Source of the DNA: Gracilariopsis chorda
Lineage: Eukaryota; Rhodophyta; Florideophyceae; Gracilariales; Gracilariaceae
DNA: 28,258 bases
Assembly: GCA_003194525.1 (NCBI GenBank)
Contig: NBIV01000452.1
Span: forward strand, 1 to 28,258
Direction of reading: 5' to 3'
Shown here: positions 1-7,624 of the stretch, piece by piece
How the letters are laid out: the number at the start of each line of letters is the position of its first letter
How positions within the stretch are numbered: position 1 is the first letter of the stretch
Translations under genes and position numbers: made by a program
Notes under the pieces: generated by a model
Databases searched by the model: none
The model's input: only the letters and a program-made list of their open reading frames with translations
What the model was told of the DNA's origin: nothing

Positions 1-540
1 TAGATTGCAGGAGCGGTTTGCGTCCTCTTGTAGACAATTTTCTACGATATGGACTGCCACAGTTGCATTGGCTTCGCGATGTTTCGAGCAGAGGAAATAT
101 GATGTCAAATATAATGCTTTCGGTAAAGTTTGTTGTGATTATGAAGTCATTTTCTGTGCCATGGGACAGAATTCGTTTTCCAGGAGTGTGCTCATGGCAT
201 AGTGTGTGGGGTGAAAAAGACCACGTCTTCTATGATTTGAAGCATTTTTCGAGCACCTGGGAGTTTTTTGGGGCGTTTTCAAGAGTAGAGAGTAACACAG
301 TGCAGTCGAGTAGGCCACACGACAGGCCGCCAGGGCTGCCTTTCTTAGTCTCGAGTGCATGTTATGGATTTCTGCACGAGTCTCACATTTGGTGGACTGT
401 TTGGCGATCAGAGTCAACCCTCGGAGGGTTGATTCTGAACACCAAGCCTGGAATGGCGCCGGCCACATTTCAGCAACTTGGCCTAATTTTATTGGCTCTT
501 GTTTGTCCAGGAGGCCAACTGCCAATTTCTGCATGCAGCC
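1..540. other. Unassigned flank left of the nested elements
   Basis: I recognise no gene here. Open frames exist on both strands (plus 18-578, minus 139-534), but neither has a known motif, and the plus one runs across the element B boundary at 554, so it is not a natural unit. A near-perfect palindrome sits at 409-437. The stretch shows no clear match to any other part of the window, so it is probably older host or repeat DNA outside element Y. Confidence 0.4.
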
Positions 541-553
541 AGTGTAAACACTC
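541..553. repeat. Left tip of element Y terminal repeat, imperfect palindrome
   Basis: AGTGTAAACACTC here corresponds to AGTGTATACACTC at 21740-21752. The following bases of the repeat continue at 17714, after element B. Upstream of 541 the two flanks no longer match, which places the left limit of the repeat at about 540. In the right copy the 12-mer is a perfect palindrome. Confidence 0.6.
549..553. repeat. Target-site duplication of element B (left copy)
   Basis: CACTC directly precedes the LTR terminus TGTGGG and is repeated at 17709-17713 directly after the opposite terminus ending CGACA. Five-base duplications are usual for Ty3/gypsy integrases. The corresponding unduplicated site is visible in the intact right repeat of element Y at 21748-21752. 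Confidence 0.9.
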
Positions 554-1202
554 TGTGGGCGCCATCACGGGACGGTGACGCAGGGGGCCAAAAAGTTGTA
601 ATAATAAAAGCCAAAAGGGTGCTCTTCGTAGCTAAAAGCCCCAAAACAAGTTGAAAACAGTGCGATCAAAAGAACTAAACCCACTCGATGAAATAAAACA
701 ACACCTAGGGAGAGCAAGAGGCTCAATCCCCAAATAAAACTTCTTAACTTCTTTGTTGAAACGGCGCGCAACCCAAGAATTATGTCAAGGATCACTAAGG
801 GTCAGACCCTCGGCTTCCGGTCAGACACTCCGGATGTGAAGTGGATTCTGCAGCCTACCTACCTCTGCACTAACCAGAAGCAGGCGCATAAAATCCTTAC
901 AGGGCTTCCCGAGGAGAGCTACTAACAGCGGGATATGCTTTCAATCTATACCCAAGCTGGCCCTTTGCAGGAAAGGTTGCACGGCACGTCGCCTGTGGAT
1001 AGCTTCCCGTCAAGTACTTCCGTCCGGAAATCACCAGGTCTTTCGACCGACACCGTTATCCGAGCAAAGCTCCGGTGGGGCTCACAGACGACAGAAACAC
1101 CTTTGGTACACACTACCCGTCTCCCGTCCACGCCTAAGGCGCTTCAACCGGTCTTAGCGACGGTACTTCCCCACCCTATTGGACAACTAGCGGCACACGC
1201 CT
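554..1202 (-). repeat. 3' LTR of element B, outer part (interrupted)
   Basis: It matches 16646-17293 with only eight differences, including one single-base indel. The match breaks at 1202/1203, where element A starts, and resumes at 11610. The small open frames here are LTR shadows. Since B is on the minus strand, this piece is the downstream (R/U5) part of its 3' LTR and is now about 10.4 kb away from the U3 part. Confidence 0.93.
1198..1202. repeat. Target-site duplication of element A (left copy)
   Basis: CGCCT immediately precedes the LTR terminus TGTGATG and recurs at 11610-11614 immediately after the terminus ACCACA. The uninterrupted LTR of element B reads CACCT at the same place (one substitution), confirming that the site was inside B. 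Confidence 0.93.
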
Positions 1203-1765
1203 TGTGATGCAAGGAGTAACTCGGTCATCCGAGGTGCGGAAATCACCAAGTCGATACGCGACGGTTCATACGTCACACGTGTTTCGGTAACCCGAGGGTT
1301 GTCACAAGGGGACACTGAGCGATGCACGAGCGGGTGCGGTTCATACGTGGATTTCCACTTTATTTGGGATGTGCACAGTAGGTGCTGGCCACGGGCCATC
1401 TACTTAGAATTATCTAGATATTTCTAATATTATTTACTGTAGCTAGTGCGGCACTCCGCAGTACTTAGTGACGGGAAGGGTCGCACCTCAGTAAACTGGA
1501 AGATCATCGGGGACGGAACCCAAGTTCCTAGTTCCTGGAGCCTTAACCGGACCTCCGGACTAGTTATAACTTGCGGTCTCCCGCTAAGCTTCCACCCCAC
1601 ACGGATTCCCGTGCTACACCCGTGCTCACGCGACCGAAACCCCGGTTACCCGGACAGAAGCACCCCTAGGCCTTGCCGCCGCAAGCGGCACCCCTATTAT
1701 CAGGGTAATTCGTGGACATCCACATCGCTACCGAGTGGCCTCGCGCCCCTAGTGGTTGTACCACA
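1203..1765 (+). repeat. 5' LTR of element A
   Basis: It is a direct repeat of 11047-11609. Differences include C/T at about 1229, an extra T in the right copy, and a small substitution cluster near 1640. It begins TG and ends CA. The primer-binding site follows five bases later. No strong TATA motif was identified on the plus strand; AT-rich segments lie near 1410-1440. Confidence 0.95.
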
Positions 1766-1770
1766 CGAAT

Positions 1771-1788
1771 TGGTCTCCCGACCTAGAA
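1771..1788 (+). other. Primer-binding site of element A
   Basis: TGGTCTCCCGACCTAGAA lies five bases after the LTR end and starts with TGG, the complement of a tRNA CCA tail. The identical 18-mer follows the LTR of element C at 25912-25929, although the LTRs themselves are dissimilar. That conservation supports a functional primer site. The implied tRNA would have an acceptor 5' strand reading CTCCCGA; I cannot name it. Confidence 0.8.
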
Positions 1789-2164
1789 GTGTGCTTCATC
1801 ATTGTCTCGTGGATTGCCACGTTTGGAATCCGGTTACGGAAGTACCGAGTCATCTCGAGTCTGACGGCTGAAAAGAGCCATAGCTCGATTTTCATACTTG
1901 TTCTCCGCCTGCCGGACTCTACACGGGACGTCCAGAAGACTGGGACAATATCGCAACAGGTTGCACAGAGGTACTGGAGATGGTCCAGACTCGAAGTCAG
2001 TCGAGCTCCGGACAACCCGGTCCCTCTGCACAACCCCCGCCGACGCAGCGGCTTGGAACTTCGGTCGAAGCCGGGAACCGCCTTTATAGGCAAGCCGTAC
2101 GATCAAGGCCCGATCAACTGGCGCCATCCCAGCAGAGGCTGAAGTACCCGCTCCGGAAGCGAAC
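1789..2164 (+). other. Leader of element A between primer-binding site and gag
   Basis: This is about 375 bases with several short overlapping open frames on both strands and no recognisable protein. It presumably holds packaging and dimerisation signals as in other LTR elements (inference). No clear homology to the shorter leader of element C (25930-26039) is visible by eye beyond the primer-binding site. Confidence 0.5.
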
Positions 2165-4126
2165 ATGGCGGCTAACGCCGCAGGAACCTCCACTGAGGAC
2201 AAGTTACGCACAGAGGTGCAACGACTCCAGAAGGAGTCCGACTCCCATCGAACCCGTCTCACGGAAATGGAATTGCAGATTACTGCGTTGACTGGTGCCT
2301 TGGACCGCCTGCGTGTGGAACACCACGCCTTGGCGAGCCGAGCCCACGATCCGCAGATCACGGCTACTGTTCGGACACTCCGAGAGGACCTCAATCAGGT
2401 CATGGAACGCCAAGGCAATGCCTCCGGGGTAATATCGGGACTACCCGTTGACGTCGAGGAAGTCCTCACCCGGGTCAACCCTCGCCTTGAGAGGCTGGAA
2501 GCAGCGGTACACACGCAGAGTGCTGCTAACATCCCGCTCGAGACGGAGGTGGAACGACCCACACCCGTGGAAACCCGTTCGAAGAAGTCGAAATCGAAAC
2601 GTGGAAAGATGCGGAGGTCCGCCTTGAATTCAGATTCGGAAGATTCCGAGGAATCCGAGGAGAGCCGATCAAGTTCAGAAGAATCTGAAGAGGAATCGTC
2701 AGAGGAATCTTCCTCTGACGATGACACTCGTAAATCGAGGAAGAAATCTAAGCACCGCGGAACATCCGCTTGGATACGCCGCAAGAGAGGCCCGGCAAAG
2801 AAGGGACTCAAGGTGCTACCTTGTACTAATCCGCTTTATCGGAGAATTATAGACTACCGTCTGTATCGTTTGAAAATACGCAAACTCAAGCGAACGAGTC
2901 GCGAAACGGGAAGAGTTAAGGATCAGATCAAGAGACTGAAGATAGGAATGAGTGATCTCAAGTTCGACGGGAAGGACCCGATCTTAATCTTTGATTTCCT
3001 TTACCGGTTTGTGACCGAGGCAGACATGCTTGGTATGAGCGAAGCGCAGGCTTTCGTGGCTCTACCACATTTCTTGACAGGGTTTGCCCTACAACAGTAT
3101 CGAGCAGTGAGCGGCTCGCTCACGGTCGACGAAGGTGGAGTCACCAACTGGCCTGAGGGCGTGCAATATCTCCTGCGAAGTTACGCAACCTCCAATGCCA
3201 TCCGCGAGGCTATCCTCACCCTTCGGGATGTAACCCAGAAGCCTGGAGAAAAGGAGGTAGAATACAGCTCAAGGCTGAATAACGCAGCCACCAGGTGCGG
3301 GAACGTGCACTCCACGGATGAGAAGATGACGCTATTCGTCGATGGGTTAGATCCAGTGATCAAATCGTTAGTGGCTCGTCAGCGAGAAAAGCATGCCAGC
3401 ATGACCTTTTTGGAACTCGTCCAATATGCCCAAGCAGAAGGGGATGCGGTCCGTGCCCGCGGACAACAGCGCCGTACAACGGCATTCGTAACGCCCAAGG
3501 ACTCGCCGGTTCGTTCGGCTAAACCAAAGGCCAGAGCCCTATATGCTGAGACCGTCGAGGATTCTCGGTCGTCATCCCTGATGCCACGGGACCAAAGCCA
3601 CACGCTGGAAGAAGCGTTTCATTACCTGGATTATCCAGACACCTCAGTTCCGACGACGGAGTTGCCAACTACAGATACCCCTACGGAGGAGTCCGAGCTC
3701 CTCCTAGCTGATATCAGACGTCAGCGTCAGGCTGGAGTGGTTCCCCCACAAGGCGGGTTCACGCCCAGTAAGCCTGGATGGGTGGACCAACGCGGAAATT
3801 ACCGCTCAGCAGCTGCATTTCGGCCCCGCCGAGAAGGGCTCATCTGCCACGTGTGCTACGGGAGGCACCACTTAGCAGCGGAGTGTACTCTACCTGCTCG
3901 AGATTTGGAACGAGTTATCTCGAATTATGAGTCACTGACAGACGCTGAACGCAGCAGAGTACCGGCCACCATGTATTGGAAAGCCAAGGCGTTCGTCGCC
4001 GGTGACCCGAACCGCGTGGGCGGAATTCCGACGACCCAGAATGTGGAGCATTCTCAAGCCGGACAGATTCGCGGCCCGCCCGCAGTGGCCGTAACGGCAT
4101 ATGCTCCGAATAAGTCGGAAAACTAA
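2165..4126 (+). CDS. gag: Gag polyprotein of element A
   Basis: This 653-residue structural protein should form the virus-like particle and package element RNA. It starts at ATG 2165. Residues 10-120 are heptad-like and probably coiled coil. Residues about 150-200 are a serine/acidic run (SDSEDSEESEESRSSSEE type), followed by a basic stretch that could be a nuclear signal. The capsid (Retrotrans_gag-like) domain spans about 260-440, with VALPHFLTGFALQQY and LRSYAT. Near the C-terminus is one zinc knuckle, CHVCYGRHHLAAEC, fitting CX2CX4HX4C. It is related along the capsid to the gag of element C (shared NPLYR, SEAQA, LLRSYAT and ELVQYAQAE). It ends KSEN and TAA, where a -1 shift would enter pol. 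No internal stops, so this part is intact. Confidence 0.92.
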   Translation: MAANAAGTSTEDKLRTEVQRLQKESDSHRTRLTEMELQITALTGALDRLRVEHHALASRAHDPQITATVRTLREDLNQVMERQGNASGVISGLPVDVEEVLTRVNPRLERLEAAVHTQSAANIPLETEVERPTPVETRSKKSKSKRGKMRRSALNSDSEDSEESEESRSSSEESEEESSEESSSDDDTRKSRKKSKHRGTSAWIRRKRGPAKKGLKVLPCTNPLYRRIIDYRLYRLKIRKLKRTSRETGRVKDQIKRLKIGMSDLKFDGKDPILIFDFLYRFVTEADMLGMSEAQAFVALPHFLTGFALQQYRAVSGSLTVDEGGVTNWPEGVQYLLRSYATSNAIREAILTLRDVTQKPGEKEVEYSSRLNNAATRCGNVHSTDEKMTLFVDGLDPVIKSLVARQREKHASMTFLELVQYAQAEGDAVRARGQQRRTTAFVTPKDSPVRSAKPKARALYAETVEDSRSSSLMPRDQSHTLEEAFHYLDYPDTSVPTTELPTTDTPTEESELLLADIRRQRQAGVVPPQGGFTPSKPGWVDQRGNYRSAAAFRPRREGLICHVCYGRHHLAAECTLPARDLERVISNYESLTDAERSRVPATMYWKAKAFVAGDPNRVGGIPTTQNVEHSQAGQIRGPPAVAVTAYAPNKSEN

Positions 4127-4173
4127 CGGGGGGAGCCCCAAGGGAGTCGGCACAGTCCGATTCCATTGTGCCG
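4114..4173 (+). promoter_or_regulatory. Probable programmed -1 frameshift site between gag and pol of element A
   Basis: The pol frame is open from just after a TAA at 4111-4113, so gag and pol overlap by only 13 bases. In that overlap GGAAAAC (4117-4123) directly precedes the gag stop TAA. Slippage by one base there continues into pol without a stop. Downstream is a G6 run and then a perfect 7-bp stem, CGGCACA 4148-4154 with TGTGCCG 4167-4173. Element C has the equivalent GAAAAAC-TAA plus a GC-rich hairpin. The heptamer is not a strict X-XXY-YYZ type, so activity is inference. Confidence 0.6.
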
Positions 4174-6810
4174 GCTGAGGGGGACCGACCTCCCCGCTCC
4201 CCGGTATGGAGGCCCAAGGTTCTCCTTAGGCCAGGAAAGTCCGGCTCGACCGGAAGTCAAACGCAGTTCGACTGCGGATTAAGTCGACCATGGCGACGAT
4301 ACCAGTGCCCTGGGAGACGAACAGACCCTATTATGGTTATGGCTAAACGTAACTATAAAGTATACGCCGATATCGGCACAAATCGACACTTGTTGTCGCG
4401 ACGTCTTGCGGTACTCGATACCGGCGCAGGACCGAATTTTATCAGGGTATCTGAACTCAGCCCTCATGATCGGACCCGCATTCGAAGCGGTCCTCTACCG
4501 GATGTCCGGGACGCAAACAAGAAGCCTCTAGAATGTCTAGGTACCATACGCCTCGTCGTCCGTTTGGGAAACCATGTCGTCATGTTGGAGTTCATTGTCT
4601 GCTCGACACTGGCTGCCCAAGTTGTTCTTGGATGTGACTACTGTGACCGCTATGTGGAAGCAATAAGACCCCGCCTTCGGGAAGTGGAGATGGATGACGG
4701 AAGCACCGTACCAATAGTGCGCAGACCCCTGCAACCGGCTGCCAATTCAGGGCCGTTGCCCCCATCCCAGAACGCTGGACCTAGTGGGAGAACCTCTCCA
4801 AAGATTAAGGTAGCGGAACAGGTGGAGCTTCCTCCAAAATCTCAGACGTGGGTCACCGTAACCACACAACGCCACGGACTTATCGTGATTCAACCCTTAT
4901 CACACACGTACGAACGTAATGGAATTACCGCCGCCAACGGCGTTGCCCAGGTACAACCTAACAGACCTTTCCGATTGTTGATTAGCAACTTCACCAATCA
5001 TCCTGTGAAACTTCACAAGAATCAGATGGTTGCCGTGGCTTTACCACATCCCACGGTACTCATACCGACGCACATTTCCCTAGCGGAAGTATTAGGGATA
5101 TCCCTGCCGGACGAGATCTCGCTGTCAACTTCCGCTGAACTGGAGCAAGTACCGACACCGGGAGACCGGGAATTAGCTAAAGCGCTCCCGTCAGTTGACG
5201 AATTGGACCTCTCCCATGTACCGGAGGAGTACCGGGATCGCTTACGCAGATTACTGCAGAAATACTCGTCCATGTGGGATGGGAACCTCGGCGAAATCGC
5301 CGCAACAGAGCATCATATTGATCTCGTCCCGGGTACAAGACCCATTGCACAGCATCCCTACAGAGCTGGACCCCGAACGCGAGAAATCGAACAACAGCAT
5401 GTGGATGACATGCTTGAAAAGGGGGTCATTGAGCCCGCACAATCCGCTTGGGCCTCCCCAGTGGTGCTCGTCCCGAAGACGGATGGTTCATTACGCTTTT
5501 GCGTGGATTACAGGAAACTGAACGCAGTGACCGTAAGGGATACGTATCCCTTACCCCGAATGGATGAATGCATCGACAGCCTCGGTGATGCCACCGTATT
5601 TACTACGCTGGACGCTAATTCCGGGTACTGGCAGGTGCCCATCGCGGATGATGACCGCGACAAAACGGCCTTCGTGTGCCACGCCGGTCTTTACCGATTC
5701 AAACGCATGCCATTTGGCCTCACTAATGCGCCAGCTACGTTCCAGCGTGCCCTGGACATCATCTTGTCATCCTACAAGTGGAAGACCTGCTTGGTATATC
5801 TCGATGATATCATCATTTTCAGTAAGAACATGGAGAACCATTTTGAAGACGTCGAGTTGATACTAAAAAAGCTCCAGTCAGCTGGGATTACTTTGAAGCT
5901 AAAGAAATGTGAATGGTTCACGGATAAAGTCAAGTACCTTGGTCATTTGATCAAACCAGGACAGCTGGAGATGGACGAAGTCGCAACCGCGGCTATCCGC
6001 AAAGCCACACCCCCGCAAACACAAACACAATTGCGTGCCTTTCTGGGGTTATGTAACGTCTATCGACGATTTGTCCCGCGCTACTCACACATAGCCGCGC
6101 CGTTGAACGCATTATTGAAGAAAGGACAGCCCATCCAACTCAAACAATTCGTTGAAGCCGAGACGGATGCCTTCGAAACGCTCAAGAAGACGCTGATCAC
6201 AGCACCCGTATTGGCCCTCCCAAAACTGGGACTTCCCTTTGTGGTCGACACTGACTCCAGTGAATATCAAGTGGGCTGTGCCCTTTTCCAGGAATATCCT
6301 GACGGCGAACGCAAACCTATTGGTTATTGGTCCAGATCGCTGCAATCAGCGGAACAAAACTACTCGGTATCTGAAAAGGAATGCCTTGCGGTTGTCTGGG
6401 CTCTTACGACCCTCCGACCATACCTTCAAGGGGTGCATTTTACCGTCAATACGGACCATTCATGCCTCAGATGGCTACTTTCTATATCCGAACCGTCGGG
6501 ACGCTTAATGCGATGGCGATTACGCCTCTCGGAATTCGACTTCGAAGTCAAGTACAAAAAGGGGCGCTCCAACGTCCATGTCGACGCCTTATCACGGCTC
6601 TTAACACTGGGAGAAACCCAAACTGAAATCGATTATGACATCCCTTGTCTCTTCGCTGAGGACTCACCTCATCTCCAAGCCGATGCCGGCGCGCAACATT
6701 GCACGGATTATGACGATGACTTCACCCTCGACTTGCTAATTGCGCAAGCAACAGACACCGCACCGGCGGAACAACTCGAGCGTATCTCTCTAGAAGAGCT
6801 TCTACGTTAG
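4114..6810 (+). CDS. pol: Pol of element A, first part: protease, reverse transcriptase, RNase H
   Basis: An independent start would be GTG at 4168, but entry by -1 frameshift from gag is more likely. Counting from 4168, the aspartic protease motif LDTGAGPN is at residues 83-90. The RT domain spans about 420-600, with FCVDYRKLNAV, LDANSGYWQV, MPFGLTNAPATFQ and the catalytic YLDD at 544-547. RNase H follows with DTDSSEYQVG, SEKECLAVVWAL, VNTDHSCLRW and VDALSRL. All catalytic acids are visible. The frame ends at TAG 6808-6810. The protein context after the stop (QHADAFC) looks like normal pol continuing, so TAG probably replaces CAG and this is a nonsense mutation rather than the natural end. 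RT and RNase H make the cDNA in the particle. Confidence 0.92.
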   Translation, partial: VGKLTGGAPRESAQSDSIVPAEGDRPPRSPVWRPKVLLRPGKSGSTGSQTQFDCGLSRPWRRYQCPGRRTDPIMVMAKRNYKVYADIGTNRHLLSRRLAVLDTGAGPNFIRVSELSPHDRTRIRSGPLPDVRDANKKPLECLGTIRLVVRLGNHVVMLEFIVCSTLAAQVVLGCDYCDRYVEAIRPRLREVEMDDGSTVPIVRRPLQPAANSGPLPPSQNAGPSGRTSPKIKVAEQVELPPKSQTWVTVTTQRHGLIVIQPLSHTYERNGITAANGVAQVQPNRPFRLLISNFTNHPVKLHKNQMVAVALPHPTVLIPTHISLAEVLGISLPDEISLSTSAELEQVPTPGDRELAKALPSVDELDLSHVPEEYRDRLRRLLQKYSSMWDGNLGEIAATEHHIDLVPGTRPIAQHPYRAGPRTREIEQQHVDDMLEKGVIEPAQSAWASPVVLVPKTDGSLRFCVDYRKLNAVTVRDTYPLPRMDECIDSLGDATVFTTLDANSGYWQVPIADDDRDKTAFVCHAGLYRFKRMPFGLTNAPATFQRALDIILSSYKWKTCLVYLDDIIIFSKNMENHFEDVELILKKLQSAGITLKLKKCEWFTDKVKYLGHLIKPGQLEMDEVATAAIRKATPPQTQTQLRAFLGLCNVYRRFVPRYSHIAAPLNALLKKGQPIQLKQFVEAETDAFETLKKTLITAPVLALPKLGLPFVVDTDSSEYQVGCALFQEYPDGERKPIGYWSRSLQSAEQNYSVSEKECLAVVWALTTLRPYLQGVHFTVNTDHSCLRWLLSISEPSGRLMRWRLRLSEFDFEVKYKKGRSNVHVDALSRLLTLGETQTEIDYDIPCLFAEDSPHLQADAGAQHCTDYDDDFTLDLLIAQATDTAPAEQLERISLEELLR

Positions 6811-7624
6811 CAACACGCAGATGCCTTCTGCACCTCCATACGCTCCCGTCTTAACGGGGGGAGGGTTTACCCTTTGGCCTTGACAAGCAAGGAGTGCTAG
6901 TTCGAACTGTCGAAGCACAGGACCAGATCGTGATTCCACACGTCTTGAAGGCAGAGTACTGCATCTCGCACACTACTCCCAGTTATCTGGACATCCAGGT
7001 GGCACAAAGTTATACTGGACTCTCAGGAAAGACTTTTATTGGCCAACATTGGCAATGGACTGCCACGCCACGGCGAAGTTGTGTACAACCTGCGCGAAGA
7101 ATCGCATTAAGCTGTGGAAACGGAAACGTCCCCTGAAGCTGTTCCCGGCGAAAGCGCCTTTAGAGTACGTCAGCATTGACATCTTAGGGGAACTGATTCG
7201 CACAAAGCGAGGCTATAGATACCTTCTGGTAATCACGGATCGCTTCTCGAAGCTGACTTGGACAGTCCCGCTGAAGCGGATCATGGCCGCGGCAATCGCG
7301 CAAGCTTTCATCAGAGAGTGGGTCTACGTCTACGGACCACCGTTGAATCTATTATCAGATAATGGGAAGCAATTCGTTGCGAAGTTCTTTCAGGACGTAT
7401 GCCGCATTCTGGGCGTGAAGAACGTGTTTACCACGACGTACCATCCGCAGACAAACGGGCAGGTGGAGCGTTTCAATCGCACGCTACTCGCCGCTCTTCG
7501 GCATTACGTGACGGACCACCCCAAGGATTGGGACTTGTATACAGACACGCTGTGCTACGCGTACAATACGCAAGTTCACTCGACGACGAGAATGGCACCC
7601 TTCGAACTGGTCTTGGCGCGCTGA
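6811..7624 (+). pseudogene. Pol of element A, integrase N-terminal and catalytic part, broken
   Basis: The integrase would insert the cDNA. The reading shifts frame in or next to the G6 run at 6856-6861 and again near 6955, in front of the zinc-binding HHCC domain (frame 2: HYSQLSGHPGG, then CTTCAKN). The catalytic core lies at 7049-7624 in one frame, with SIDILGE, LLSDNGKQF and NGQVERFNR supplying the D, D and E residues. It stops at TGA 7622-7624, where the family continues uninterrupted, so TGA likely replaces CGA. Three or four independent lesions make this copy inactive, although every domain is still recognisable. Confidence 0.88.
6851..6865 (+). other. Possible central polypurine tract of element A
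   Basis: TTAACGGGGGGAGGG here shares TTAACGGGGGG with the tract TTAACGGGGGGGATA that abuts the 3' LTR at 11032-11046. It lies between RNase H and integrase, the general area where lentiviruses and some other LTR elements place a second plus-strand primer. The frame lesion in the same G run may be a side effect of slippage. Function is inference. Confidence 0.4.

Noticed and set aside
18..578. A 186-codon plus-strand frame at the left edge as a host gene
   Set aside because: It runs across the boundary of element B at 554, overlaps an equally open minus frame and shows no motif.
935..1871. Several short open frames in and around the LTRs at the left, repeated near 11290-11670 and 17037-17349
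   Set aside because: They lie in LTR sequence, cross LTR or element boundaries and have no recognisable domain.
2395..2811. A 138-codon minus-strand frame rich in Ser and Asp opposite element A gag
   Set aside because: It is the reverse reading of the repetitive serine/acidic codons of gag; low-complexity codons produce open frames on both strands.
4124..4135. TAACGGGGGGAG at the gag stop as a third polypurine tract of element A
   Set aside because: The corresponding place in element C does not have it, and the string includes the stop codon; likely coincidence or part of the frameshift context.
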